From Candidatus Levybacteria bacterium RIFCSPLOWO2_12_FULL_39_17 (GTDB lineage: Bacteria > Patescibacteriota > Microgenomatia > Levybacterales > GWA1-39-11): 59,979 nt of DNA. The notes below the pieces were generated by a model. That model did no database searches and was not told where the DNA came from. It saw nothing but the letters and a program-made list of their open reading frames with translations. Made by a program: the position numbers and the translations under genes. Below, in pieces: positions 1 to 8,044 of the stretch (its first letter is position 1; every line of letters starts with the position of its first letter). The DNA is taken from assembly GCA_001782675.1 (NCBI GenBank), contig MFPJ01000022.1:1-59979 (forward strand), read 5' to 3'.

Positions 1-1
1 C

Positions 2-1165
2 GGGTTTGGATTTGAAAATTTGACAGCGGATCTAAAAAATAGAAAACTTAGGCCTGTATTTGTTTGGCTCGGAGCATTCGTTTTAATATTTATTACACTG
101 TGGACTATTTCTTTGTCAGGATTCTTTTTTCCGGAAGGCAAATCACAAATATCCTTATCAAACTTAAAACTCCCCACACTTCTTCTTTTGGCATCGGTCT
201 TTATTATTTTGTCAGGGCTTTTTATAAAAATTAAAAATATTTTTATCATTATTTCAGCCTTATTAATTTTGTTAACGGCTTTTGATGTCTTAAGATTTGC
301 CATAAAATGGCAGCCTTTTAAACCAAGAGAGCTGGTGTATCCTGAAGTTCAAATCTCAAAATTCTTATCAAAACTTTCAGGATATGACAGAGTTTTGGCG
401 AATTTCGGCTCTGAAGCCTCTACCACTTTCAGAATTCCGTCCGTTGAAGGGTACGACCCGCTCTATATTAAAAGGTATGGAGAACTCGTGATTGCTCTCT
501 CGGATGGACAGTATCACAAAGCGGAGCGATCAGTTGTTTTATTTCCCAAAAAGGGAACATATACGGGTACAGCATTAAACTTGTTAGGAATAAAATATGT
601 TGTCCATAAAATTGCCGATGGGAGAGAAGTTTGGGCTTTTCCTTTTTGGACTTATCCCACAGATCAATTCAAGATGATACATGAGGACCCAAATTATCAA
701 GTATATGAGAATCAAAAAGTTTTCAGGAGGGCATTTCTGGTAAATAATATTAAAATCGAAAAATCGGAAAAAAAGATACTCGGATTAATTTTAAAAGAGG
801 GAGTTGATCTTAAAAAACAGGCGGTTGCGGAAGAAAATATAGAACTCACGGGGAAATCAATCGATATCGGTGAAGCTGAAATCAAAGAGTACAAACCCAA
901 TAAAATAACTATAGAGGCAGATTCGAAAGGAAAAAATCTTCTCATATTGACAGACCCTTTTTATCCGGGATGGAAAGCTTATGTCGACAATAAGTTTTCG
1001 AAAATTTACAGAGTAGATTATGCTTTTAGGGGAATTGTAGTCCCCGATGGGAAACATAGGGTTGTATTTAATTATGCTCCCGAGAGTTTCAGAATAGGAC
1101 TTTTATTGGCGGGGTTGGGTATAATTGGAGCAGGAGCACAAAGCTTTTATCTTAGAAAAAAATGA
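2..1165 (+). CDS. YfhO-like polytopic membrane protein, C-terminal part (5' cut by window edge)
   Basis: The reading frame is open to base 2 (GFGFENLTAD before the track start), so the TTG at 20 is an artefact and the gene is truncated by the window edge. It aligns by eye with the second half of the two large neighbours at 3314 and 9061. It has membrane segments near residues 15-35, 50-70 and 75-95, then a soluble domain with the shared motif VEGYDPLYIKRYGEL. Next comes the block DPFYPGWKAYVD, then a final membrane helix followed by a basic tail. This layout resembles the YfhO/GT-C family, which in Gram-positives decorates lipoteichoic acid from a polyprenyl-phosphate sugar. Substrate is unknown. 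It overlaps the next gene by 4 nt (ATGA), implying translational coupling. Confidence 0.8.
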   Translation, partial: GFGFENLTADLKNRKLRPVFVWLGAFVLIFITLWTISLSGFFFPEGKSQISLSNLKLPTLLLLASVFIILSGLFIKIKNIFIIISALLILLTAFDVLRFAIKWQPFKPRELVYPEVQISKFLSKLSGYDRVLANFGSEASTTFRIPSVEGYDPLYIKRYGELVIALSDGQYHKAERSVVLFPKKGTYTGTALNLLGIKYVVHKIADGREVWAFPFWTYPTDQFKMIHEDPNYQVYENQKVFRRAFLVNNIKIEKSEKKILGLILKEGVDLKKQAVAEENIELTGKSIDIGEAEIKEYKPNKITIEADSKGKNLLILTDPFYPGWKAYVDNKFSKIYRVDYAFRGIVVPDGKHRVVFNYAPESFRIGLLLAGLGIIGAGAQSFYLRKK

Positions 1166-1908
1166 TTTCAGCAATAATTATTTCAAGAAACGAGGAGAGT
1201 GTAATTTCCGATTGCATAAAATCAATAAAGAACTTGGCAGATGAAATAATTGTTGTTGATGATTCGGATGATAAAACCGCTAAAATCGCAGAAGATTTAG
1301 GAGCCAAGGTGACTAAAAATAAACTTCAGGATTTTTCTTCCCAAAGAAATCTGGGAGCATCTCTAGCAAAAAATGAGTGGATTTTTTACATTGATTCGGA
1401 TGAGAGAGCAACCCCAGGGTTTATTGCCGAGGTCAAGGAAAAGATAAAAAATTTTGATTATAAAAAAAACATCGCAGGTTTTTTTGTCAGAAGAAAAACC
1501 TTTTTTTATGGCCAAGATTGGGGATTTGAAGACCGCGTTCAAAGAATTTTTTATAAGCCTCGTTTAAAAGGTTGGAAAGGCAGTGTTCATGAGACTCCGG
1601 AAGTTGTAGGAGAACTTTTGGAGATTGAGAGTCCTATTCTTCATTATACACACAGGAATTTAACTCGAATGGTTGAAAAAACTAATGATTGGTCTGAGTT
1701 TGAAGCTGATTTGAGATTTAAGTCAAATCATCCGAATATGAGTCTGTGGAGATTTTTCAGAGTGATGATTACGGCTTTTTTGAAATCATATTTCAAAGAA
1801 GGAGGATATAAAAATGGAACACTTGGAATAATTGAGGCAATTTATCAATCCTTTTCAATGTTTATAACTTATGCAAAATTATGGGAAAAACAATCCGGTA
1901 GGAAATAG
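1162..1908 (+). CDS. GT2 glycosyltransferase, WaaE/KdtX-like
   Basis: A GT-A fold family 2 glycosyltransferase of about 248 residues, cytoplasmic. The N-terminus ISAIIISRNEE begins directly with the nucleotide-binding strand. IIVVDDSDD and the DXD motif in YIDSDERA would bind the divalent metal and sugar nucleotide. The pattern SQRNLGASLAKNEWIFYIDSD and the downstream Tyr/Trp-rich region (FFYGQDWGFEDRVQRIF, GSVHETPEV) are typical of the WaaE/KdtX-like beta-1,4-glucosyltransferase subgroup. The ATG overlaps the stop of the YfhO-like gene. A paralogue lies at 24949. Acceptor and sugar cannot be read from sequence. Confidence 0.88.
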   Translation: MISAIIISRNEESVISDCIKSIKNLADEIIVVDDSDDKTAKIAEDLGAKVTKNKLQDFSSQRNLGASLAKNEWIFYIDSDERATPGFIAEVKEKIKNFDYKKNIAGFFVRRKTFFYGQDWGFEDRVQRIFYKPRLKGWKGSVHETPEVVGELLEIESPILHYTHRNLTRMVEKTNDWSEFEADLRFKSNHPNMSLWRFFRVMITAFLKSYFKEGGYKNGTLGIIEAIYQSFSMFITYAKLWEKQSGRK

Positions 1909-1931
1909 ATACTAGGGACTCTACAAACTAG

Positions 1932-2165
1932 TTACTTGCTGGGCTGGATCCAGGAACGAATTTCTTTTAGTGTTAATCTTTTTTCGGCAAATCTAAAAAG
2001 ATAAATAATCTCAAGTATTCCAAGAGTATTCAATACGAGGATTGCGATAAACCAGTTTCTCTGAGAAAGGTTTGCCGTTCTCCACAAGGCGAGTCCCTTC
2101 CATATCAAAGACCAAATGTAAATTGCCAAAAGAAGGATAGGATTTCCAAAAATTTCTTGATTCAT
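1932..2165 (-). CDS. Small DUF5652-like membrane protein
   Basis: A 77-residue protein with two predicted membrane segments (about residues 10-28 and 38-57). The pattern IWSLIWKGLALWRTANLSQR followed by WFIAILVLNTLGILEIIYLF matches my recollection of the DUF5652 family, which is common in CPR genomes and of unknown function. It is convergent with the GT2 gene ending at 1908 and divergent from the GT4 gene at 2251. It has its own promoter-like sequence (TTGCCA-17-TAAATT) ending 6 nt before the ATG. The overlapping ORF 2011-2220 on the same strand is a shadow in another frame. Confidence 0.75.
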   Translation of the reverse strand: MNQEIFGNPILLLAIYIWSLIWKGLALWRTANLSQRNWFIAILVLNTLGILEIIYLFRFAEKRLTLKEIRSWIQPSK

Positions 2166-2171
2166 ATAAAC

Positions 2172-2200
2172 AATTTAACATAGCAATTCGAATTTGGCAA
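2172..2200 (-). promoter_or_regulatory. Promoter for the DUF5652-like gene
   Basis: On the minus strand TTGCCA (2200-2195), a 17 nt spacer, then TAAATT (2177-2172). Only six bases (GTTTAT) separate the -10 from the ATG at 2165, so transcription would start at or next to the start codon. No Shine-Dalgarno sequence is present. Inferred by eye. Confidence 0.5.
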
Positions 2201-2212
2201 TAGTTCTTCTCT

Positions 2213-2240
2213 TTGTTCAAGGCAAGGGTTTTGGTACAAT
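2213..2240 (+). promoter_or_regulatory. Promoter for the GT4 gene at 2251
   Basis: TTGTTC (2213-2218), a 16 nt spacer, and TACAAT (2235-2240) preceded by TGG, an extended -10. The start codon ATG follows 10 nt later, leaving an untranslated leader of only a few bases. Supports choosing 2251 rather than the track start at 2194, which lies upstream of this promoter. Confidence 0.6.
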
Positions 2241-2250
2241 TGATTTAAAT

Positions 2251-3321
2251 ATGCGAATAGGAGTCTTTGATCCTTACCTTGATGACATGGGAGGAGGAGA
2301 GAAGTACATGCTTACTATAGCTCAATGCCTATCTTCCGACAACGAAGTGGTCTTATTTTGGGATAATCAAGAGGATTTAAAAAAAGCAACAGAAAGATTT
2401 TCCGTTGATTTATCAAAAATAAGGATTGCAAAAAATATCTTTTCTCCACAATTCGGACTTTTGAAAAGATTGCTGGAAACGAAAAAATATGATGCAATAA
2501 TTATTATCTCTGACGGAAGTATCCCTTTTGTTCTCTCAAAAAAACTCTTTATTCATATCCAGCAGCCCATACCTAATGCAAAATCTGATTTTAAAACTAG
2601 AATTAAAATAAAAAGAATAAGAAAGGTCTTTTGTAATTCTTATTTTACAAAATCATTTGTTGATAAAGATTTTGGAGTAGAAAGCTTAGTTGTTTATCCC
2701 CCCATTGTCCTAAAACCAAAAAAGGAAAAGAAAGAAAATATTATTCTTCATGTCGGAAGATTTAGAGTGAAAAATATAGCAATAGGGGATTATAAAAAAC
2801 AGGGAGTAATGATCAAAGCTTTTAAATCAATACTTAAGAAAGGATTACAAAACTGGCGTTTTGTTCTAGCGGTAAGCATAAGAGATAGGGATTATGAAGA
2901 ATTTTCCAAAATGAAAAAAGAAACAAAAGGATTTCCTATTGAGTTTCTGATAAACAAATCAAATGATGAGCTCTGGGATATTTATTCAAGGGCAAAAATA
3001 TATTGGCATGCTGCGGGATTCGGAGAGGATTTGGAGACTCACCCAGAGTACGCCGAGCATTTTGGTATCTCAACGGTTGAAGCAATGGGAGCGGGGGCAG
3101 TACCGGTAGTGATTAATGCCGGAGGGCAAAAGGAAATTATAGAGGATGGAAAAAACGGATTATTATGGAATACTCTTTCAGAACTTCAGGAGAAGACTCT
3201 AATGCTGACTCGCGAGGATAAAATCCTTGAAAAAATGTCCAAAGAGGCAAAGAAAAGAGCAAATGATTTTGCAGGAAAACGATTTTGCGAGGAAATTAAA
3301 AAAATAATAGAGAATGATTAA
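2251..3321 (+). CDS. GT4 family glycosyltransferase
   Basis: A GT-B glycosyltransferase of 356 residues. The start at MRIGVFDPYLDDMGGGEKYM is chosen because it begins the first Rossmann strand and the glycine-rich acceptor loop, and because a promoter ends just upstream. The C-terminal half carries the EX7E signature in EHFGISTVEAMGAG followed by PVVINAGGQKEII, the nucleotide-sugar site of GT4 enzymes. The HAAGFGEDLETHPEYAEHFG stretch recalls the ALG11-like branch. Likely a retaining, cytoplasmic enzyme working on a lipid-linked acceptor. It overlaps the next gene by 8 nt. Confidence 0.88.
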   Translation: MRIGVFDPYLDDMGGGEKYMLTIAQCLSSDNEVVLFWDNQEDLKKATERFSVDLSKIRIAKNIFSPQFGLLKRLLETKKYDAIIIISDGSIPFVLSKKLFIHIQQPIPNAKSDFKTRIKIKRIRKVFCNSYFTKSFVDKDFGVESLVVYPPIVLKPKKEKKENIILHVGRFRVKNIAIGDYKKQGVMIKAFKSILKKGLQNWRFVLAVSIRDRDYEEFSKMKKETKGFPIEFLINKSNDELWDIYSRAKIYWHAAGFGEDLETHPEYAEHFGISTVEAMGAGAVPVVINAGGQKEIIEDGKNGLLWNTLSELQEKTLMLTREDKILEKMSKEAKKRANDFAGKRFCEEIKKIIEND

Positions 3322-5605
3322 GTTGTTAACTAAAAGGTTTTATTTAATTCTATTTTCAATAGTAGTATTGATTTTCTTCTCAAAAACTTTATTTTCCGCT
3401 CTTCTTCCCATTCCGGCAGATACTATTGTGGGACTATATCATCCTTTTCGTGACCTTTATGCAAAAGAATATCCCCGCGGAATTCCTTATAAAAATTTCT
3501 TAATTACCGATCCGGTTAGACAAATTATTCCATGGAAAAATTTATCGGTGGAATCATTGGCACGCTTCGAATTTCCCTTGTGGAATCCTTATGAAATGGC
3601 AGGGAAACCCCATATTGCAAATTTTCAGTCCGGCACTTTTTATCCGCTGAATTTAGTCTTATTTATTAAGCCTTATTACATCTCTTGGTCAATTTTTGTA
3701 ATGCTTCAACCTGTTCTTGCAGGATTTTTTATGTTTGCTTATCTCAAAAATCTTAAATTAGATTCACGGGCAAGTATTTTGGGAGCAATTTCTTTTTCTT
3801 TCTCAGGTTTTTCTATCGCTTGGTTTGAATGGGGAAATATCGTGCATACGGCGTTGTGGTTGCCACTACTATTGTTATCTGTGGATAAAATTTTCGAACA
3901 CTTTCAAGAAATATCAAATATTAAATATAAAAAAGCAAATATACATAGCAAAAATAAAAAATTATTAATTTGGTTCGGAGTTTTATTGTTTTCGAGTATC
4001 TTTTCATTTTTTGCAGGCCACCTTCAGATTTTCTTTTATCTTTCGGTCATGTCGATAGCTTATTTTATTTTTAGATGGTTTGAGTATGGGAAAAAGTTTA
4101 GAACGATAGGTCTATTTATTATTTATTATTTATTATTTATTATTACGACAGCAATACAGTGGATTCCGACTCTTCAATTTATTAACCTTTCGGCTCGAAT
4201 TCAGGATCAAGCATGGATACAGGAGGGTTGGTTTGTTCCACTGCAACATCTCGTTCAGTTCTTAATACCGGATTTTTTTGGAAATCCTACGACTCTTAAT
4301 TATTGGGGAACATGGAATTATGGAGAATTAATAGGTTATGTGGGAATCATCTCCTTGGTTTTTGTTATGTTCTCATTGGCTTCAGATCTTAATCGAAATA
4401 AATTATTTTTCTTAGGTACAATTGTTGTTGCGTTATTGTTTGCGACAGAAAATCCCATCTCTAGGCTTCCATATGAATTCGGAGTTCCCTTTATCTCATC
4501 TTCACAGCCCACGCGATTAATATTCTTAATCGCTTTTGGGTTATCAGTGTTATCAGCGATTGGATTTGATTTTTTAATCAAGCAGAAAAAGATGACAAAG
4601 AGAGTTTTGGTTTCGGTCCTCATACCATTAGTGGTTTTAGTATTGGTTTGGGTAGCTTCAATTGGGAATCCGTTCGGCATCTCTCAAGAAAATTTATCGG
4701 TTTTAAAAAGAAACTTAATCTTTCCTTCGATGATTTTTGTTGTTGGGATTTTTTTAATAATAATCTTCTCAATGGTGAAGAAAGATAGCTTAAGGAGATT
4801 TGTTTTGCTGGGTATTATTCTTGTTGTTTCTTTTGACTTGCTTAGGTTTGGGTGGAAATTTACTTCCTTCACAAAATCCGAATATTTTTATCCGCAGACA
4901 AAAACAATCAAATTCCTGAAAAAGGACAAGGATGTTTTCAGGATTGCGTCAACTGATTCCCGGATTTTTCCTCCAAACTTTTCAACATATTATAAAATTC
5001 AATCGATTGAAGGGTATGATCCTCTCTACCTTAACTCCTATGCAGAGTTAATGGCTGCATCAGAACGAGGAGAACCAAATATTGATCCGCCTTTTGGGTT
5101 TAACCGGATCTTAACACCTCATAACTTAGATTCTAAATTTATAAATTTATTAAATGTTAAATATGTACTTTCCTTCTCGGATCTTGATCCATCAAGATTT
5201 GAGAAAGTATTTGAAGAAGGAGAAACAAAGATATTTTTAAATAGAGAATTTTTAAGCAGAGCTTTCTTTGTAGAAAAAATAATTGTTGAAAAAAGGAAAA
5301 ATGCCCAATTAAGCGAAATGTTCTATCAAAATTTAAATAAAACTGCTATTGTTGAGGATCAGGTGGATACAAAAAACCTCAATATTGGTAAAGCAAAAAT
5401 TATGCAGTATTCCGATAATAAGGTTATTATAGAAACAGAGAATCCAGGCGATGGGTTCCTATTTTTTGGAGATGTTTATTATCCCACCTGGAAGGTTTCA
5501 ATAGACGGAAAAAAATCAAAAATATATAAAACGAATCACACTTTTAGAGGAATTTTTGTTCCTCCGGGAAACCATAGGATAGTATTCTATAATTCACTTT
5601 TCTAA
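3314..5605 (+). CDS. YfhO-like polytopic membrane protein, C-terminal helix missing
   Basis: A 763-residue membrane protein with about 12 hydrophobic segments in the first 510 residues, then an extracytoplasmic domain. The first external loop carries LPIPADTIVGLYHPFRDLYA and the motif FPLWNPYEMAGKPH, matching FPLWNPY-type loops of YfhO-like GT-C proteins. The soluble domain has IEGYDPLYLNSYAEL and DVYYPTWKVSIDGKK, as in the paralogues at 2 and 9061. Unlike both, it stops at GNHRIVFYNSLF and lacks the last transmembrane helix. The gene contains a heptanucleotide tandem repeat (4113-4144) and an AT-rich degenerate heptamer tract near 3909-3965. Probably a polyprenyl-phosphate-sugar-dependent transferase; substrate unknown. 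Confidence 0.82.
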   Translation: MIKLLTKRFYLILFSIVVLIFFSKTLFSALLPIPADTIVGLYHPFRDLYAKEYPRGIPYKNFLITDPVRQIIPWKNLSVESLARFEFPLWNPYEMAGKPHIANFQSGTFYPLNLVLFIKPYYISWSIFVMLQPVLAGFFMFAYLKNLKLDSRASILGAISFSFSGFSIAWFEWGNIVHTALWLPLLLLSVDKIFEHFQEISNIKYKKANIHSKNKKLLIWFGVLLFSSIFSFFAGHLQIFFYLSVMSIAYFIFRWFEYGKKFRTIGLFIIYYLLFIITTAIQWIPTLQFINLSARIQDQAWIQEGWFVPLQHLVQFLIPDFFGNPTTLNYWGTWNYGELIGYVGIISLVFVMFSLASDLNRNKLFFLGTIVVALLFATENPISRLPYEFGVPFISSSQPTRLIFLIAFGLSVLSAIGFDFLIKQKKMTKRVLVSVLIPLVVLVLVWVASIGNPFGISQENLSVLKRNLIFPSMIFVVGIFLIIIFSMVKKDSLRRFVLLGIILVVSFDLLRFGWKFTSFTKSEYFYPQTKTIKFLKKDKDVFRIASTDSRIFPPNFSTYYKIQSIEGYDPLYLNSYAELMAASERGEPNIDPPFGFNRILTPHNLDSKFINLLNVKYVLSFSDLDPSRFEKVFEEGETKIFLNREFLSRAFFVEKIIVEKRKNAQLSEMFYQNLNKTAIVEDQVDTKNLNIGKAKIMQYSDNKVIIETENPGDGFLFFGDVYYPTWKVSIDGKKSKIYKTNHTFRGIFVPPGNHRIVFYNSLF
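4113..4144 (+). repeat. Heptanucleotide tandem repeat (TATTTAT)4 plus partial copy
   Basis: Four exact head-to-tail copies of TATTTAT (4113-4140) plus TATT, inside the YfhO-like gene where it encodes part of a membrane helix (IIYYLLFII). Since 7 is not a multiple of 3, gain or loss of one copy shifts the frame. Confidence 0.9.
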
Positions 5606-5607
5606 AT

Positions 5608-6546
5608 ATGAAATTCAGTGTCATTATTCCAAATTATAACGGTTTTGAACTTATAAAAAAGAATCTTCCAAAAGTTATAGAATCTTTAAGCAAATTTGAT
5701 GCTGAAATAATTATTGTTGATGATGCGTCCAAGCAAAAAGAATACCAGGAGCTTAAAAATTTTGTAAGTGAGTTAGATAAGAGAGAGAGGATTACTATTA
5801 AACTAATTAGGAATGAAAAAAATCTAGGATTTTCTTCAGCGGTAAATAAAGGAACTTTGGAATCAGAAGGAGAATTCCTGGTTTTATTAAACACAGATGT
5901 TGTTCCAGAGAAAGATTTTCTTAACCCTATAATTGCCGATTTTGAAGCAGATGAAAAATTATTTGGAATTGGATGCATGGACAAAAGTATTGAGGGAGGA
6001 AAAATAGTTTACAGAGGAAGAGGGGAGGCCGTATGGGAAAGAGGCTTTTTGGTTCACAGGAAAGGTGAGGTTGATAAGTCTGATACATTCTGGATATCAG
6101 GTGGAAGCTCCATAATTCGGAAGAAGTTTTTTGAGGAACTTGAAAGATTTGATCCGCTTTATAACCCCTTTTATTGGGAGGATATAGATTTATCATATAG
6201 GGCTAATAAATCAGGCTACAATCTCTTGTTTGAAAAAAGGAGCGTGGTTGAACATAAGCATTCTGAAGGAGCTATCAAGCAATATTATTCGGATTTTAAA
6301 ATAAGAACTATTGCATACAAAAACCAATTTATTTTTGTTTGGAAAAACATTTCAGACCAAAATTTTATTTTATCTCATATCTTTTGGTTGCCGTGTCATT
6401 TGTTCTCGGCCATTATAAGACTTGATATTGCTTTCTTTTTAGGATTCATTCTTGCCGGTTTGAGCCTTCCTGCTATAATTGGGAAAAGGTTCCGGCAGAA
6501 AAAACTATATAAAAAGAAAGATTCGGAAATTATAGCAATCTCATGA
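5608..6546 (+). CDS. GT2 glycosyltransferase, rhamnosyltransferase-like
   Basis: A GT-A enzyme of 312 residues. It starts FSVIIPNYNGFELIKKNLP, has IIIVDDAS, the LLNTDVVPE metal site (an NTD variant of DXD typical of WbbL-like rhamnosyltransferases) and FYWEDIDLSYRANKSGY, where the acidic ED pair provides the catalytic base region. A hydrophobic stretch near residues 250-290 may anchor it to the membrane. It lies 2 nt after the YfhO-like gene and overlaps the next GT2 by 4 nt, so it is part of the same operon. Sugar specificity is not readable. Confidence 0.87.
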   Translation: MKFSVIIPNYNGFELIKKNLPKVIESLSKFDAEIIIVDDASKQKEYQELKNFVSELDKRERITIKLIRNEKNLGFSSAVNKGTLESEGEFLVLLNTDVVPEKDFLNPIIADFEADEKLFGIGCMDKSIEGGKIVYRGRGEAVWERGFLVHRKGEVDKSDTFWISGGSSIIRKKFFEELERFDPLYNPFYWEDIDLSYRANKSGYNLLFEKRSVVEHKHSEGAIKQYYSDFKIRTIAYKNQFIFVWKNISDQNFILSHIFWLPCHLFSAIIRLDIAFFLGFILAGLSLPAIIGKRFRQKKLYKKKDSEIIAIS

Positions 6547-7256
6547 AGTTATCAATTATAATCCCTGTTTTTAATGAGGAGAAAACAATTGGAACTGTAA
6601 TTGAAAAAGTATACAACCTCAAAATAAAAGGAGCCAGTAAAGAAATTGTGGTAGTCGACGATGGCTCAACAGATACTACCGCAACTGAAATTAAAAAATT
6701 AAAATTAAAAATTAAAAATTTCGAGTTTTTTCGTCATAAGAAGAATATGGGGAAGGGGGCAGCGGTGAAAACCGCAATAGAAAATGCAACAGGTGATTAT
6801 ATAATAATTCAAGATGCCGATTTGGAATATGATGTCAATGATATACCAAGACTTTTCAGTAATATAAAAGGCAAAAGGGATGTCATATATGGGACAAGAC
6901 TAAATAGACTGCCAAATCTCAAGAAAGAGGAAAGGAGGATAAGATTTCTCATACATTACTTGGGAAACCGTTTCTTAAGCCTATTAACCAGTATTTTATA
7001 TGGACAGTGGATTACGGATATGGAGACATGTTATAAATTATTTCCCAGAAGCGAGGCAAAAAGCATAAGACTAAAATCAAAACGCTTTGACTTTGAACCG
7101 GAAATCACTTCAAAACTTCTTAAAAAAGGATTGAGGATAAAAGAAATCCCAATTACCACAAATCCCCGAGGTTATGAGGAGGGAAAAAAATTAAATACCT
7201 TTAGGGATGGAATAGTTGCATTTTGGAGTTTAATTAAATATAGATTTATTGATTAG
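6543..7256 (+). CDS. DPM1-like GT2, polyprenyl-phosphate sugar synthase type
   Basis: A 237-residue GT-A enzyme. KLSIIIPVFNEEKTIGTVIEKV, IVVVDDGSTD, the DXD in IQDADLEYD and the C-terminal SKRFDFEPEI...IKEIPITTNPR pattern are those of dolichyl/polyprenyl-phosphate mannose or glucose synthases. No C-terminal membrane helices follow, so it is the short type. Such enzymes charge polyprenyl phosphate from an NDP-sugar at the inner membrane face, making the donor used by GT-C enzymes outside. An AT-rich tract of TTA(4-6) units (about 6690-6721) encodes EIKKLKLKIKN and interrupts an otherwise ordinary helix. It is convergent with the next gene and overlaps it by 4 nt. Confidence 0.87.
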   Translation: MKLSIIIPVFNEEKTIGTVIEKVYNLKIKGASKEIVVVDDGSTDTTATEIKKLKLKIKNFEFFRHKKNMGKGAAVKTAIENATGDYIIIQDADLEYDVNDIPRLFSNIKGKRDVIYGTRLNRLPNLKKEERRIRFLIHYLGNRFLSLLTSILYGQWITDMETCYKLFPRSEAKSIRLKSKRFDFEPEITSKLLKKGLRIKEIPITTNPRGYEEGKKLNTFRDGIVAFWSLIKYRFID

Positions 7257-7966
7257 AGCTTCGGGGGATTTAATTTGTAATTTAAAATTAATAGAATCAT
7301 ATTAAGTCCAACCTTTACAGATTTTCGAAATGACCCCGTTATTTTTGAGATACCCACTCTTCTATTATAATGAACAGGCAACTCAAGAATTTTTCCTCCT
7401 AAAATGCTGGTTAAAACTACTGTTTCGGGTAGAAAATGAGAAGTGCCTACCGTAAAATATGGAAGCATTTTTTTAACAAATATCTTCTTAAAGACTCTAA
7501 AGGTGCACCCGCAATCAGACATATTTCCGGTTGAGAACAAAAACTGCATGAATTTTGCAACCGAAATATTTCCATACCGAAGCATAAAACCCATATTTGC
7601 CCCATTTCCAATAAATTTTTTATTGGTTCTAGTCCCAATTACCAAATCGTATTTATTCATTTGCGAGAGAAGAGTCTTTAAATCTTGAGAAGAAAAAGTT
7701 CCGTCGGGTTCACAAAGGACTATATAATCTCCATTTGCTTGCTTAAGTCCATGTCTTAACGCAAATCCATATCCTTGTTTCTTTTCAAAAACAACTTTTG
7801 CCCCCGCTTTCTTTGCTATGTCATTTGTCCTGTCTGTAGAATTGTTGTCTACAACAATTATTTCGTCTACTGATTTTGTTGCTTTGAAATCCTTAACCGC
7901 TTGCGCAATATTTTTCTCCTCATTGTAAGCGGGGAAAACAATACTGACTTTTTTTCCTAAATACAT
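7253..7966 (-). CDS. DPM1-like GT2 glycosyltransferase
   Basis: Minus-strand GT-A enzyme of 237 residues. The track start at 8104 adds 46 residues unlike any GT2; the real start is MYLGKKVSIVFPAYNEEKNI at 7966, where a promoter ends 7 nt upstream. IIVVDNNSTDRT, LKQANGDYIVLCEPDGTF (acidic metal site) and ELPVHYNRRVGISKITGS match polyprenyl-phosphate sugar synthases, with RVGxSKxxGS a common C-terminal signature. It is transcribed away from the SDR gene at 8045 and convergent with the previous GT2. Confidence 0.87.
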   Translation of the reverse strand: MYLGKKVSIVFPAYNEEKNIAQAVKDFKATKSVDEIIVVDNNSTDRTNDIAKKAGAKVVFEKKQGYGFALRHGLKQANGDYIVLCEPDGTFSSQDLKTLLSQMNKYDLVIGTRTNKKFIGNGANMGFMLRYGNISVAKFMQFLFSTGNMSDCGCTFRVFKKIFVKKMLPYFTVGTSHFLPETVVLTSILGGKILELPVHYNRRVGISKITGSFRKSVKVGLNMILLILNYKLNPPKL

Positions 7967-7973
7967 TGAGCTT

Positions 7974-8002
7974 ATTATATAGAAACTGAGTAATTTACTC
8001 AA
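7974..8002 (-). promoter_or_regulatory. Promoter for the minus-strand DPM1-like gene
   Basis: Minus strand TTGAGT (8002-7997), 17 nt spacer, TATAAT (7979-7974), then seven bases AAGCTCA and the ATG. This is the clearest promoter in the window. It stands back to back with the plus-strand promoter; the two -35 boxes are adjacent. Confidence 0.72.
7987..8001. promoter_or_regulatory. Inverted repeat between divergent promoters, possible operator
   Basis: TGAGTA-ATT-TACTCA, perfect 6 bp arms with a 3 bp spacer. It overlaps the -35 box of the minus promoter and abuts the -35 box of the plus promoter, so a dimeric regulator bound here could affect both. No regulator gene was seen in the window. The operator role is inference. 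Confidence 0.4.
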
Positions 8003-8032
8003 TTGATAATCATCATCAATATTGCTTATAAT
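8003..8032 (+). promoter_or_regulatory. Promoter for the SDR gene at 8045
   Basis: TTGATA (8003-8008), 18 nt spacer, TATAAT (8027-8032). The ATG at 8045 follows 12 nt after the -10, giving a leader of about five bases. No Shine-Dalgarno sequence fits. Confidence 0.68.
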
Positions 8033-8044
8033 GTTTATTAAATT

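Noticed and set aside
1909-1931. ACTAG...CTAGT inverted repeat between convergent genes as a terminator
   Set aside because: Arms of only 5 bp that are AT-rich, with no following T-run on either strand.
2011-2220. 69-residue minus-strand ORF overlapping the DUF5652-like gene
   Set aside because: Different frame from the recognisable small membrane protein and without hydrophobic or domain features.
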